Origin: Rhodococcus oryzae
Lineage (GTDB): Bacteria; Actinomycetota; Actinomycetes; Mycobacteriales; Mycobacteriaceae
Assembly: GCF_005049235.1 (NCBI RefSeq)
Contig: NZ_SUMD01000013.1
Location: 1-64,000 of the forward strand
DNA length: 64,000 bases
Direction: 5' to 3'
Shown here in pieces: positions 43,884 to 52,004 of this stretch (the first letter of the stretch is position 1; each line of letters begins with the position of its first letter). The notes under the pieces are model-generated. The model worked only from the letters and a program-made list of their open reading frames with translations, was not told the origin of the DNA and did no database searches. The position numbers and the translations under genes were made by a program.

Positions 43884-45614
43884 ATGCCCCATGTCGTCAC
43901 CCAATCCTGCTGCAGCGACGCATCCTGCGTGTACGCCTGCCCCGTCAACTGCATCCACCCGACGCCGGACGAGCCCGACTTCCTGACCGCGGAGATGCTG
44001 CACATCGACCCGGCCTCGTGCGTCGACTGCGGTGCCTGCATCTCCGCGTGCCCGGTGGACGCGATCGTCCCGCACTCGAAGCTGGCGGAGTCCCAGCAGC
44101 CGTTCCTGACGATCAACGCGGACTTCTACAAGGAGCCGCGCCCCCGACCGGTGCTTGCGCCCGTCGTACCCGCGCCCGAGATCCGCCGCGACCGGGGTCC
44201 GCTGCGGGTGGCGATCGTCGGGGCAGGCCCGGCCGCGATGTACGCCGCCGACGAGCTGCTCACCCAGCCCGGGGTGCAGGTCAACGTCTTCGACCGGCTT
44301 CCGGTGCCGCATGGCCTTGTCCGCGCGGGTGTCGCACCCGATCACCAGAAGACCAAGCAGGTCTCCCGGCTGTACGACAAGATCGCCGCCCAGCCGGGAT
44401 TCGAGTACTTCCTGAACGTGGAGATCGGCGAACACCTGACCCACGACGAACTGCTCGCGCATCACCACGCCGTGATCTACGCGGTCGGCGCCTCAACCGA
44501 CCGCGGCCTCGGGATCCCCGGCGAGGACCTCCCCGGTTCGACCTCCGCGACCAACCTGGTGGCCTGGTACAACGGCCATCCCGACCACGCCGACGATCGC
44601 TTCGACCTGTCCCAGCGACGCGCCGTCATCATCGGAAACGGCAATGTCGCGCTCGATGTCGCGCGGATACTGACCGCGGACCCCGACCGCCTGGCCGCCA
44701 CCGACATCGCCCCCGCCGCCCTTGAGGCGCTGCGCGGCAGCCGGATCGAGGAGGTCGTGATCGTCGCGCGCCGCGGAATCGCCCAGTCCGCCTTCACGGT
44801 TCCCGAGTTCACCGGCCTTCTCGACGCCCCCGACGCCGACGTGGTCGTCTGCCCCGACGAGATGGTGCTCGACCCGACGACCGAGCGCCTCGCCCGCGAC
44901 GGCGGGCTCTCGCACGCGGTGGCGCAGAAGCTGGCGCTGCTCCGGTCCGCCCGCCGCGAGGGCGAGCCGGGTCGGGATCGGCGGCGGATCTCGCTGCGTT
45001 ACCTGTTGTCCCCTACCGCGATCAGCGGCGACGACCGGGTCACCGGCGTCGAGTTCGCCCGCAACGCTCTGACCGTCGGGGAGGACGGCAGCGTGCGGGT
45101 CGAACCGACCGGCGAGACGGAACGACTCGAGGCCGGCCTCCTCCTCACCTCGATCGGCTATCGCGGGGTGCCGATCGCGGGGGTGCCGTTCGATCATTCG
45201 GCCGGAGTGATCCCCAATACCGACGGACGGGTCCTCGACGGACCGGGCGGGTCCGTGCTCGCGGGCGCGTACGCCACCGGCTGGATCAAACGCGGGCCCA
45301 CCGGGTTCATCGGCACGAACAAGTCCTGCGCACAGGAGACCGTGACCCGGCTCGTCGACGATTTCAACTCGGGTCGGCTGCGCGAGCCCCGGTCGGGCGC
45401 GACCGCGCTGAACCGACTGGTGCGGGAGCGGCAGTCGGCGGTGATCGACCGCGCGGGCTGGAAGCTGATCGACGAAGCCGAACGCAGCCGCGGCACCGCA
45501 CGAGGCCGCATCCGCGAGAAGATCACCGACCCGGCCGAGCTGGCGCTCATCGCCGCGGCGGCCGGCCGCGGCACCGAGACGTCCGTGCTCGGGCGGCTCC
45601 GTCGGCGCCGCTAG
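43884..45614 (+). CDS. fprB: Ferredoxin-NADP reductase with fused 4Fe-4S domain (FprB type)
   Basis: A 576-residue fusion. Residues 1-80 form a bacterial 7Fe/8Fe ferredoxin with cysteines in SCCSDASCVYACPVNCIHP and CVDCGACISACPVDAI. The rest is an adrenodoxin-reductase-like flavoprotein: FAD motif VGAGPAAMYAADELL, VRAGVAPDHQKTK, NADP motif IGNGNVALDVARIL and GWIKRGPTGFIGTNKSCA. It can carry NADPH electrons to its own clusters. It follows the AurF gene by 29 nt and is the likely reductant for that oxygenase. Its stop codon is the first base of a 12-copy heptamer array. Confidence 0.92.
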   Translation: MPHVVTQSCCSDASCVYACPVNCIHPTPDEPDFLTAEMLHIDPASCVDCGACISACPVDAIVPHSKLAESQQPFLTINADFYKEPRPRPVLAPVVPAPEIRRDRGPLRVAIVGAGPAAMYAADELLTQPGVQVNVFDRLPVPHGLVRAGVAPDHQKTKQVSRLYDKIAAQPGFEYFLNVEIGEHLTHDELLAHHHAVIYAVGASTDRGLGIPGEDLPGSTSATNLVAWYNGHPDHADDRFDLSQRRAVIIGNGNVALDVARILTADPDRLAATDIAPAALEALRGSRIEEVVIVARRGIAQSAFTVPEFTGLLDAPDADVVVCPDEMVLDPTTERLARDGGLSHAVAQKLALLRSARREGEPGRDRRRISLRYLLSPTAISGDDRVTGVEFARNALTVGEDGSVRVEPTGETERLEAGLLLTSIGYRGVPIAGVPFDHSAGVIPNTDGRVLDGPGGSVLAGAYATGWIKRGPTGFIGTNKSCAQETVTRLVDDFNSGRLREPRSGATALNRLVRERQSAVIDRAGWKLIDEAERSRGTARGRIREKITDPAELALIAAAAGRGTETSVLGRLRRRR

Positions 45615-45697
45615 GCTCCGGGCTCCGGGCTCCGGGCTCCGGGCTCCGGGCTCCGGGCTCCGGGCTCCGGGCTCCGGGCTCCGGGCTCCGGGCTCCG
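45614..45697 (+). repeat. Heptanucleotide tandem repeat, (GGCTCCG)x12
   Basis: Twelve perfect copies of GGCTCCG begin at the last base of the fprB stop codon. The array lies between fprB and the DUF2630 gene, 70 nt from the latter. Being perfect and of length 7, it will be prone to slippage, but it is outside coding sequence on the plus strand. Confidence 0.95.
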
Positions 45698-45766
45698 GAC
45701 AGTCGACCCGGAACCGGCCTATGGTGGATCGCGGAACCCGCAGTCCCCTAGGAGTGGAGTTCACTG

Positions 45767-46012
45767 ATGAGCGAACAGGACATCCTCGCGAGCATCCGCC
45801 GACTCGTCGACACCGAGCACCAGCTGCGCGCGAAGACCGAGGCGGGCGAGCTCGATCCCGAGCAGGAGCAGACGCAGCTCGCCGCCATCGAGGAGACCCT
45901 CGACCAGTGCTGGGACCTGTTGCGCCAGCGCCGGGCCCGCAGGGACGCCGGCCTGCCACCGGACGAGGTGCCGGTCAGCCCCGCAGGCCAGGTCGAGGGC
46001 TACCTGCAGTAG
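45767..46012 (+). CDS. DUF2630 protein
   Basis: An 81-residue helical protein of the DUF2630 type: SEQDILASIRRLVDTEHQLR, then LAAIEETLDQCWDLLRQRRA and a C-terminal VSPAGQVEGYLQ. These small cytosolic proteins are widespread in actinobacteria and have no assigned role. The ATG at 45767 is preceded by AGGAGTGGAG. It converges on the SDR gene 16 nt away. Confidence 0.88.
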   Translation: MSEQDILASIRRLVDTEHQLRAKTEAGELDPEQEQTQLAAIEETLDQCWDLLRQRRARRDAGLPPDEVPVSPAGQVEGYLQ

Positions 46013-46028
46013 CCGCCCGCCGTAGCGA

Positions 46029-46793
46029 TCACAGGAACCGTCCCGTCAGCCGCTGGGGCAGAACCCGCAACGCCAGGTCGATCGGACGCCACGGCCAGCC
46101 GGGGACGACGGCCCGCCGCGGCTCCCGCTCGATCGCCTTCACCATCGACCGCACGCCGGCGACGGTGTCCGCCATCAGCGGCGTCTTGGCCACCTTCTCG
46201 TTGATCGGGGTCCGGATGTAGCCGGGCAGGATGGTGGTGACGGCGATCGGGCTGCGCGAGAGTTCCGCGGCGAGCCCCTCCCCGATCGCAGACACCGCTG
46301 CCTTGCTCGCCGAGTAGGCGGTCTGCGCCTTCGGCAGGCCGCGCACCGCGCTCATCGAGGACACAAGCACCAGATGGCCTGCGCCGCGGGCGCGGAACAA
46401 CTCCATCGCGGCCTCCGCCTGCGCGAGCGCACCGAGGAAGTTCGTCTGCGCGGTCTCCAGATTCGCCTCGGGCTTGCCGGTGCCGATCGGCGCGCCCTTG
46501 CCGAGCCCGGCGTTGACGACGATCCGATCGAGCCCGCCCAGCTCGTCGTCGAGTTCGCCGAACACGCGGGACACCGCGCGGTGATCGTTGACGTCGAGGG
46601 CCCGGACCGCGACCCTGATCGACGGGTGCGCGGCGAGAAGTTCCGCGCGCAGTTCCTCGAGCCGATCGATGCGGCGGGCACACAGCGCGAGATCGCGCCC
46701 CTTGGAGGCGAACTGGCGTGCCATCTCCGCGCCCAGCCCGGAACTGGCGCCGGTGATCAGGATCGTGGTTCGCGTCTTCGCCGTGGAGGTCAC
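46029..46793 (-). CDS. Short-chain dehydrogenase/reductase
   Basis: A 254-residue classical SDR. Cofactor loop TGASSGLGAEMARQF (TGxxxGxG), basic ARRIDRLEEL favouring NADP(H), NAGLG, then the triad Ser in VSSMSAVRG and YSASKAA (YxxxK). The C-terminal part (GWPWRPIDLALRVLPQRL) is hydrophobic, as in membrane-associated SDRs. The start is a GTG at 46793. An SDR lies near pgi in M. tuberculosis too, which supports orthology; the substrate is unknown. Confidence 0.88.
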   Translation of the reverse strand: MTSTAKTRTTILITGASSGLGAEMARQFASKGRDLALCARRIDRLEELRAELLAAHPSIRVAVRALDVNDHRAVSRVFGELDDELGGLDRIVVNAGLGKGAPIGTGKPEANLETAQTNFLGALAQAEAAMELFRARGAGHLVLVSSMSAVRGLPKAQTAYSASKAAVSAIGEGLAAELSRSPIAVTTILPGYIRTPINEKVAKTPLMADTVAGVRSMVKAIEREPRRAVVPGWPWRPIDLALRVLPQRLTGRFL

Positions 46794-46821
46794 AGCGGAT
46801 GAGCCTAGCGACGCGTCGGGG

Positions 46822-47406
46822 TCATCGCCGGGTGCGCACGTGCGCCCGCTCGCCCTGCGGCCCGAACAGGCTCAGGATCTCCGCGGGCTCGGGCCCGGGG
46901 TTGCCGAACCAGTGCGGGACGCGGGTGTCGAACTCCGCCACCTCGCCGGGCATCAGGATCACGTCGTGCTCGCCGAGCACCATCCGCACCCGACCGGACA
47001 GGACGTAGAGCCACTCGTAGCCCTCGTGCGTCAACAGCCGGGGCTCCACGGACGGAGTGCCCGGTGGGAAGACGTGCTTGAAGGCCTGGATCCCGCCCGG
47101 CCTGCGGGTCAGCGGGATGATCGTGACGCCGTTGCGGCTGATCGGGCGGGGGTGGATCCGCGGGTCGCCGGTCGCGGGTGCGTCGACGAGCTCGTCGAGG
47201 GGCAGCTGGTGCGCGCGGGCCAGCGGGAGCAGCAATTCGAGTGTCGGCCTGCGTTGCCCGGATTCGAGCCGCGAGAGGGTGCTCACCGAGATCCCGGTGC
47301 TCTCGGCGAGCTGCGCCAGCGTCGCGCCACGCTGCTTGCGAATCGCCCGCAGCCGCGGTCCGACCGCGTCGAGGACGTCGTCGTGCGCGTGCGGGTCGTC
47401 GGCCAT
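46822..47406 (-). CDS. XRE-family regulator with cupin domain
   Basis: A 194-residue regulator. The N-terminal helix-turn-helix is LRAIRKQRGATLAQLAE-STGISVSTLSRLESGQRRP. A cupin (about residues 95-190) binds a small ligand: VFPPGTPSVEPRLLTHEGYEW, then LGEHDVILMPGEVAEFDTRVPHWFGN. The ATG at 47406 is preferred to a TTG at 47430. It is divergent from the oxidoreductase-methyltransferase fusion, with a palindrome (47426-47441) between them, and so probably represses or activates that gene and itself. Confidence 0.88.
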   Translation of the reverse strand: MADDPHAHDDVLDAVGPRLRAIRKQRGATLAQLAESTGISVSTLSRLESGQRRPTLELLLPLARAHQLPLDELVDAPATGDPRIHPRPISRNGVTIIPLTRRPGGIQAFKHVFPPGTPSVEPRLLTHEGYEWLYVLSGRVRMVLGEHDVILMPGEVAEFDTRVPHWFGNPGPEPAEILSLFGPQGERAHVRTRR

Positions 47407-47425
47407 CCACCCATTTTGCCACTTT

Positions 47426-47441
47426 CGCAACGCAGCTTGCG
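47426..47441. promoter_or_regulatory. Palindromic operator candidate of the XRE-cupin regulator
   Basis: CGCAA-CGCAGC-TTGCG is a perfect 5-bp inverted repeat with a 6-bp spacer. A partly overlapping TTGC-N7-GCAA (47417-47430) is also present. Both stand in the 94-nt divergent region between the regulator and its probable target. Confidence 0.55.
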
Positions 47442-47500
47442 GGAATCATCGCGCGGGACGGACAGTGCAAGGACCAGGCGAACGAACGGAGGAGACGACG

Positions 47501-49105
47501 GTGGAGCAGAAGTACGACGTGGTGATCGTCGGCGGCGGTGCGGCCGGACTCAGCGGGGCGGTGGCGCTGACCCGCGCGCGGCGCTCGGTATTGGTGATCG
47601 ATGCGGGCGAGCCACGCAATGCCCCCGCGGCACATGCGCACAACTACCTGACCCGCGAGGGCACCCCACCCGCCGAGCTGCTGACGGCGGGCCGGGCCGA
47701 GGCCCGGGGATACGGCGCCGAGTTCGTCAGTGGCACTGTGTCCTCCGCCCGGGCCGTGGACGGCGAGGGCTTCCGTGTGGAACTCGCCGGCGGCGCGGCC
47801 GTGGCGGCCCGCAGGCTGCTGGTGGCCACGGGCCTGGTGGACGAACTGCCGGACGTGCCGGGCGTCGCCGAGCGCTGGGGTCGCGAGGTGCTGCACTGCC
47901 CGTACTGCCACGGCTGGGAGGTCCGCGACCAGGCGATCGGGATCCTGGCGACCGGCCCGATGGCCGCGCACCAGGCGCTGATGTGGCGGCAGTGGAGCGC
48001 GGACATCACCGTGTTCCTGCACACCGCGGCCGAGCCGAGCGCCGAGGAGCTCGAGCAGTTCGACGCCCGCGGCATCGTGGTCGTCCGCGGCGAGGTCGCC
48101 GGCCTGGAGGTCGACGACGACCGGTTCACCGGGGTCCGGATGCGCACGGGCGAGCTCGTGTCGCGCGACGCGATCGTGGTCGCCCCGCGCTTCGAGGCCC
48201 GTGCCGGATTCCTGCGTGAGCTCGGCCTCGAGCCCACTGAGCAGGCGATGGCCGGGCATGTGATCGGCAGCTACATCGCCGCCGATCCGATGGGCGCCAC
48301 CGCGGTCCAGGGGGTGTGGGCGGCGGGCAACGTCTCCGACCTCAAGGCCCAGGTGATCGTCGCGGCCGCCGCGGGGCTGAACGCGGGCGCGGCCATCAAT
48401 GCCGACCTCATCGCGGAGGACACCCGTCTCGCGGTGACCGCCAACGCGCACTCGGAAGACCCGGCGCCGGGTGGCCCGATGAACGGATTCGACGAGCGGG
48501 CCTGGGAGGAGCGATACCGCTCGAGGTCCGGGGTCTGGAGCGGTAGCCCGAACCCCCACCTCGTCACCGAGGCCGCCGAGCTGACGCCGGGTACCGCACT
48601 CGAGGTCGGCGCGGGCGAGGGGGCCGACGCACATTGGCTGGCCGAACGCGGCTGGCGGGTGACCGCGGTGGACTTCTCGACCACGGCGCTGGAGCGGGCG
48701 GCCGCGCGCGCCGAGGCCCTCGGCGCGGACGTGGTGCACCGGCTGAACTGGGTGCATGCCGATCTGACCGCCGAGCCGGTCGAGGGTCGCTTCGACCTCG
48801 TCACCGCGCACTTCATGCACCTGCCGGAGCCGCAGCGCAGTGTCCTGTACGGCCGGCTGGCTGCGGCCGTCGCGCCGGGCGGGAGCCTGCTCATCGTCGG
48901 GCACCACCCGTCCGACCTGCAGACCACCGTGCCTCGGCCGCCGCTGCCGGAGCTGTTCTTCACCGCGGAGGAGATCGCGGGCTCGCTCGACCCCGACGAA
49001 TGGGACATCGTGGCGGCCGAGGCCAGGGCACGCACGGCGACGGATCCCGACGGCCAGGAGGTCACCATCCACGACGCGGTCCTGCGCGCCCACAGGCGCC
49101 CCTGA
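47501..49105 (+). CDS. Thioredoxin-reductase-like flavoprotein fused to a methyltransferase
   Basis: A 534-residue fusion. Residues 1-310 are a thioredoxin-reductase-like FAD/NAD(P) protein: VIVGGGAAGLSGAVAL, redox-active CPYCHGWEV near residue 130 and a C-terminal GVWAAGNVSDLKAQ. Residues about 330-534 are a class I SAM-dependent methyltransferase of the TehB/thiol type: LEVGAGEGADAHWLAERGW, AVDFSTTALERA, DLVTAHFMHLP. The GTG at 47501 follows GGAGGAG. It is divergent from an XRE-cupin regulator. Together this suggests redox plus methylation detoxification of a thiol, metalloid or small xenobiotic; the substrate is inferred only. Confidence 0.88.
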   Translation: MEQKYDVVIVGGGAAGLSGAVALTRARRSVLVIDAGEPRNAPAAHAHNYLTREGTPPAELLTAGRAEARGYGAEFVSGTVSSARAVDGEGFRVELAGGAAVAARRLLVATGLVDELPDVPGVAERWGREVLHCPYCHGWEVRDQAIGILATGPMAAHQALMWRQWSADITVFLHTAAEPSAEELEQFDARGIVVVRGEVAGLEVDDDRFTGVRMRTGELVSRDAIVVAPRFEARAGFLRELGLEPTEQAMAGHVIGSYIAADPMGATAVQGVWAAGNVSDLKAQVIVAAAAGLNAGAAINADLIAEDTRLAVTANAHSEDPAPGGPMNGFDERAWEERYRSRSGVWSGSPNPHLVTEAAELTPGTALEVGAGEGADAHWLAERGWRVTAVDFSTTALERAAARAEALGADVVHRLNWVHADLTAEPVEGRFDLVTAHFMHLPEPQRSVLYGRLAAAVAPGGSLLIVGHHPSDLQTTVPRPPLPELFFTAEEIAGSLDPDEWDIVAAEARARTATDPDGQEVTIHDAVLRAHRRP

Positions 49106-49135
49106 CCCGTCGCCCACCTGGCCGCTATCCGGCGG

Positions 49136-49870
49136 TCACTCCCGCTCAGCCGCGGCGGCCATCGCGGCCACCGCGGTACCGACCTCGGCCTCGATGGTCG
49201 CCCTGTCGAGGCCGAGGTCGGTGAGCAGACCCGAGCCGTCCTCGAGTTCGAGCAGCGCGAGCAGGATGTGTTCGGTGCCGATGTAGTTGTGCCCCAATCG
49301 GAGTGCCGCCCGGAAGGTGAGCTCGAGGGCCTTCTTGGACTGTGCGTCGAACGGGATGAACTCGGGCAGCTCCCCCGTCTTCGCGGGCAGGGACGCGGCC
49401 GCGGCGGCACGGGCCGCCGCCAGCGTGACGCCCTGGGCGACGATCTGCGCCGCACCGAGGCCCTCCGGCTCGGTGAGCAGGCCGAGCACGAGGTGCGCGG
49501 GACGGATCTGGTCGTTGCCCGCGGTGCGGGCCTCGTTCTGCGCCGCCATCACGACGTTCTTGGCCCGGGGGGTGAACCGGCTGAAGCCCTGGCTCGGATC
49601 CAGGTCCACCGATTCGCCCTTCGGCACGAAGCGCTTCTGTGCGGCCTGCTTGCTGACGCCCATGCTGGCGCCGATGTCCTTCCAGGACGCCCCGGACCGG
49701 CGGGCCTGGTCGACGAAGTGCCCGATCAGGTGGTCGGCCACCTCCCCGAGGTGGTCGGCCGCGATGACCGCGTCGGACAGCTGGTCGAGCGCATCGGTGT
49801 GCGCCTTCTTGATGCCCTCGATCAGGTCGTCGAGGCGGACGGGGTTCGTCATCTTCGTCGGATTCACCAT
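49136..49870 (-). CDS. HTH regulator with Clp_N domain
   Basis: A 244-residue protein. Residues about 55-75 are a helix-turn-helix (GASWKDIGASMGVSKQAAQKRF); the rest is a pair of Clp_N repeats (FTPRAKNVVMAAQNEARTAGN, then FRAALRLGHNYIGTEHILLALL). Clp_N normally recruits clients to ClpC, and here it is joined to a DNA-binding domain with no AAA+ part. Such proteins may link transcription to Clp proteolysis. The start is ATG 49870 or 49852; no ribosome site decides. A 19-bp palindrome touches the start and a second lies 29 bp upstream, so strong autoregulation is likely. Confidence 0.85.
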   Translation of the reverse strand: MVNPTKMTNPVRLDDLIEGIKKAHTDALDQLSDAVIAADHLGEVADHLIGHFVDQARRSGASWKDIGASMGVSKQAAQKRFVPKGESVDLDPSQGFSRFTPRAKNVVMAAQNEARTAGNDQIRPAHLVLGLLTEPEGLGAAQIVAQGVTLAAARAAAAASLPAKTGELPEFIPFDAQSKKALELTFRAALRLGHNYIGTEHILLALLELEDGSGLLTDLGLDRATIEAEVGTAVAAMAAAAERE

Positions 49871-49871
49871 G

Positions 49872-49890
49872 CGTCAACCCTAGGTTGACG
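49872..49890. promoter_or_regulatory. Palindrome CGTCAACC-CTA-GGTTGACG (operator 1)
   Basis: A perfect 8-bp inverted repeat with a 3-bp spacer directly before the Clp_N-HTH start codon. The same 8-bp arms recur 29 bp upstream. The sequence is likely bound by the adjacent HTH protein. Confidence 0.75.
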
Positions 49891-49900
49891 ACCTTCGAGC

Positions 49901-49919
49901 CGTCAACCCTCGGTTGACG
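49901..49919. promoter_or_regulatory. Palindrome CGTCAACC-CTC-GGTTGACG (operator 2)
   Basis: The same perfect arms as at 49872, centred 29 bp away. It overlaps the last codons and stop of the SnoaL-like gene, so the operator is partly inside coding sequence of its neighbour. Confidence 0.75.
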
Positions 49920-50379
49920 ATCCGTTCACGACGCGCGATGTGGTGTCGACGCCGCCCGCGGCCGCGATGTGCTTCGCGGTGTCCACGTAGTGCCGCATCC
50001 GCGAGATCTTCCCGGTCCCGTCGAAGGACCACAGGTGCAGCTCCTCGTCGCGGTAGTGGCCCCCGCCAGGAACCACGGCGTCGATGCTGATCTCCGCGGC
50101 CACCTGGCTCTCGCCCGCCATGATCGACAGGACCGCGAACTCGCCGATGTCGAATCCACCCACGATCCCGAAGAACTCGGCCGCGCCCTCGCGGCCGCCC
50201 CGCCGACGCAGCCACGGCACGTCGGCGCGTTGCGCGAAGTTGTCGGACCAGTCCTCCCAGCGCACGTCCTCGGCGAGCATGCCGAGAACCGCGCGGATGT
50301 CGCCGCGCGCGAACGCGGCGTAGAGGGCGCCGACCGTCGCCGCATGGTCAGCGGCGGCGGCGCCGGGTTCGGTGCTCAT
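49903..50379 (-). CDS. SnoaL-like NTF2-fold protein
   Basis: A 158-residue protein with the NTF2/SnoaL fold: AATVGALYAAFARGDIRAVLGML, WEDWSDNFAQR and a C-terminal DEELHLWSFDGTGKISRMRHYVDTAK. Members include polyketide cyclases and small isomerases; many have no known substrate. The ATG at 50379 has AGGAGG upstream. It lies just upstream of the Clp_N-HTH gene on the same strand. Confidence 0.82.
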   Translation of the reverse strand: MSTEPGAAAADHAATVGALYAAFARGDIRAVLGMLAEDVRWEDWSDNFAQRADVPWLRRRGGREGAAEFFGIVGGFDIGEFAVLSIMAGESQVAAEISIDAVVPGGGHYRDEELHLWSFDGTGKISRMRHYVDTAKHIAAAGGVDTTSRVVNGSSTEG

Positions 50380-50531
50380 AGCGCCCCTCCTGCCCGAGGG
50401 TGTCTCGCGAACGGAAGTCCCACCTTGGAGTATCGGCCGGTCGAAATGCGCAGCGCAAGCATTGCGGAACCGTGATGCGCCGCCGCGCGAATGTCTCGCC
50501 CGCCGCCGCTGACCGCTCTACGGTGGGAACC

Positions 50532-52004
50532 ATGGCCACATCGACGGACGAGTACGACGTCATCGTGATCGGCGGTGGGCCGGCGGGCGAGAACGCCGCC
50601 GCCTATGCCGTCGCCGGTTCGGATCGGAGCGCCGCGATCATCGAACACGAACTGCTGGGCGGCGAATGCTCCTACTGGGCCTGCATGCCCAGCAAGGCCC
50701 TGCTGCGGCCCGCGGAGGTGCTGGCGGCGGGCCGCGCCATGCCCGGCGTTCGCGAGACCATCGGCGAGGCGACGCTTGACCGCCGCGCGGTGTTCGCCCG
50801 TCGCGACGAATTCACCAGTCACCACGACGATTCCGGCCAGCGGAAGTGGGCCGCGTCCGTGGGCGTCGACGTGATCCACGGGTCCGCCGCACTCACCGGC
50901 GAACGCACAGTCGAACTCTCCACCGGCGGCCACGGCGATCCCCCGACCCGGACGTTGCGGGCGCGGCACGCGGTGGTGCTCGCCACCGGCACCCTCGCCT
51001 CGATACCGCCCGTGCCCGGGCTGCGCGAGGCGCTGCCGTGGATCTCCCGGGACGCCACCAACCTTCGGGAGGTGCCCGAGCGGGTCGCCATCATCGGCGG
51101 CGGGGTGGTCGCCACCGAATGCGCGACGTGGCTACTGGCCCTCGGGGTACGCGAGCTGACCGTGATCGTCCGTGGATCGGCGCTGCTCGCGGCCGCCGAG
51201 CCGTTCGCGGGCGAGCTCGTCGCCGAGTCGCTGCGGGCTGCTGGTGCCAGCGTGCTGTTCGGCACCAGCCCCAGCGCCGTGCGCCGCGAGCAGCCGCGCG
51301 ACACCGGCGTCGGCCGGATCCACGGCGGACCGGTGACCATCACCTTCGACGGCCGGGAACGGGGCGAGATCACCGTCGACGAGGTGATCGTCGCGGCCGG
51401 ACGCCACCCCGCCACCTCCGGTCTCGGCCTCGCCGCGGTGGGGCTGACGGACGGGCGCACGCCCACCGACGACCATCTCGCCGTCTTGGGCGTACCCGGC
51501 GAATGGCTCTACGCGGTCGGCGACGTCAACGGCCGCGCGGCGCTCACGCACATGGGCAAGTACCAGGGCCGGGTGTGCGGCGACGTGATCTCCGCCCGGG
51601 CGGAGGGCCGCGCGCTGGACTCGGCGAGGTTCACCGCGAGCGCGGACCACGCCCAGGTGCCACAGGTGGTGTTCACCTCCCCCGAGGTCGCCTCCGTCGG
51701 CCGCACCGAACGCGCGGCCAGCGCGGACGGCATCGATGTCGAGACCGTCGAGGTCGACATCGCGGTGGCCGGATCATCGCTGGCGCGAGACGATTTCGCC
51801 GGTCGGGCGAAGCTGGTGATCGATCGCGGCACCGACACCCTTGTGGGCGCGACCTTCGTGGGAACCGAGGTGGCGGAGTTGGTCCACGCGGCCACCGTCG
51901 CGGTGGTCGGCGCGGTGCAGATGGAGTCACTGTGGCACGCGGTGCCGTCGTACCCGACGGTCAGCGAGGTATGGCTGCGACTGCTGGAGGCCCGGCGTGG
52001 CTGA
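50532..52004 (+). CDS. Pyridine nucleotide-disulfide oxidoreductase (Lpd/mercuric reductase-like)
   Basis: A 490-residue flavoprotein. FAD motif VIGGGPAGENAA, redox pair Cys46 and Cys51 in GGECSYWACMPSK, second Rossmann AIIGGGVVATECATWL, and the second FAD contact YAVGDVNGRAALTH. The interface motif reads WHAVPSYPTVSEVW, an altered HAxPTxSE. The ATG at 50532 is right because the first strand begins immediately after it. Its stop overlaps the start of the carboxylesterase by 8 nt, so the two are coupled. The substrate is not lipoate for certain; a disulfide, metal or quinone is possible. Confidence 0.88.
   Translation: MATSTDEYDVIVIGGGPAGENAAAYAVAGSDRSAAIIEHELLGGECSYWACMPSKALLRPAEVLAAGRAMPGVRETIGEATLDRRAVFARRDEFTSHHDDSGQRKWAASVGVDVIHGSAALTGERTVELSTGGHGDPPTRTLRARHAVVLATGTLASIPPVPGLREALPWISRDATNLREVPERVAIIGGGVVATECATWLLALGVRELTVIVRGSALLAAAEPFAGELVAESLRAAGASVLFGTSPSAVRREQPRDTGVGRIHGGPVTITFDGRERGEITVDEVIVAAGRHPATSGLGLAAVGLTDGRTPTDDHLAVLGVPGEWLYAVGDVNGRAALTHMGKYQGRVCGDVISARAEGRALDSARFTASADHAQVPQVVFTSPEVASVGRTERAASADGIDVETVEVDIAVAGSSLARDDFAGRAKLVIDRGTDTLVGATFVGTEVAELVHAATVAVVGAVQMESLWHAVPSYPTVSEVWLRLLEARRG

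Noticed and set aside
45614-45697. Heptamer array as a CRISPR or as coding repeats
   Set aside because: There are no spacers, so it is not CRISPR. The minus-strand frame with SPEPGAR repeats has no start signal and is antisense to fprB.
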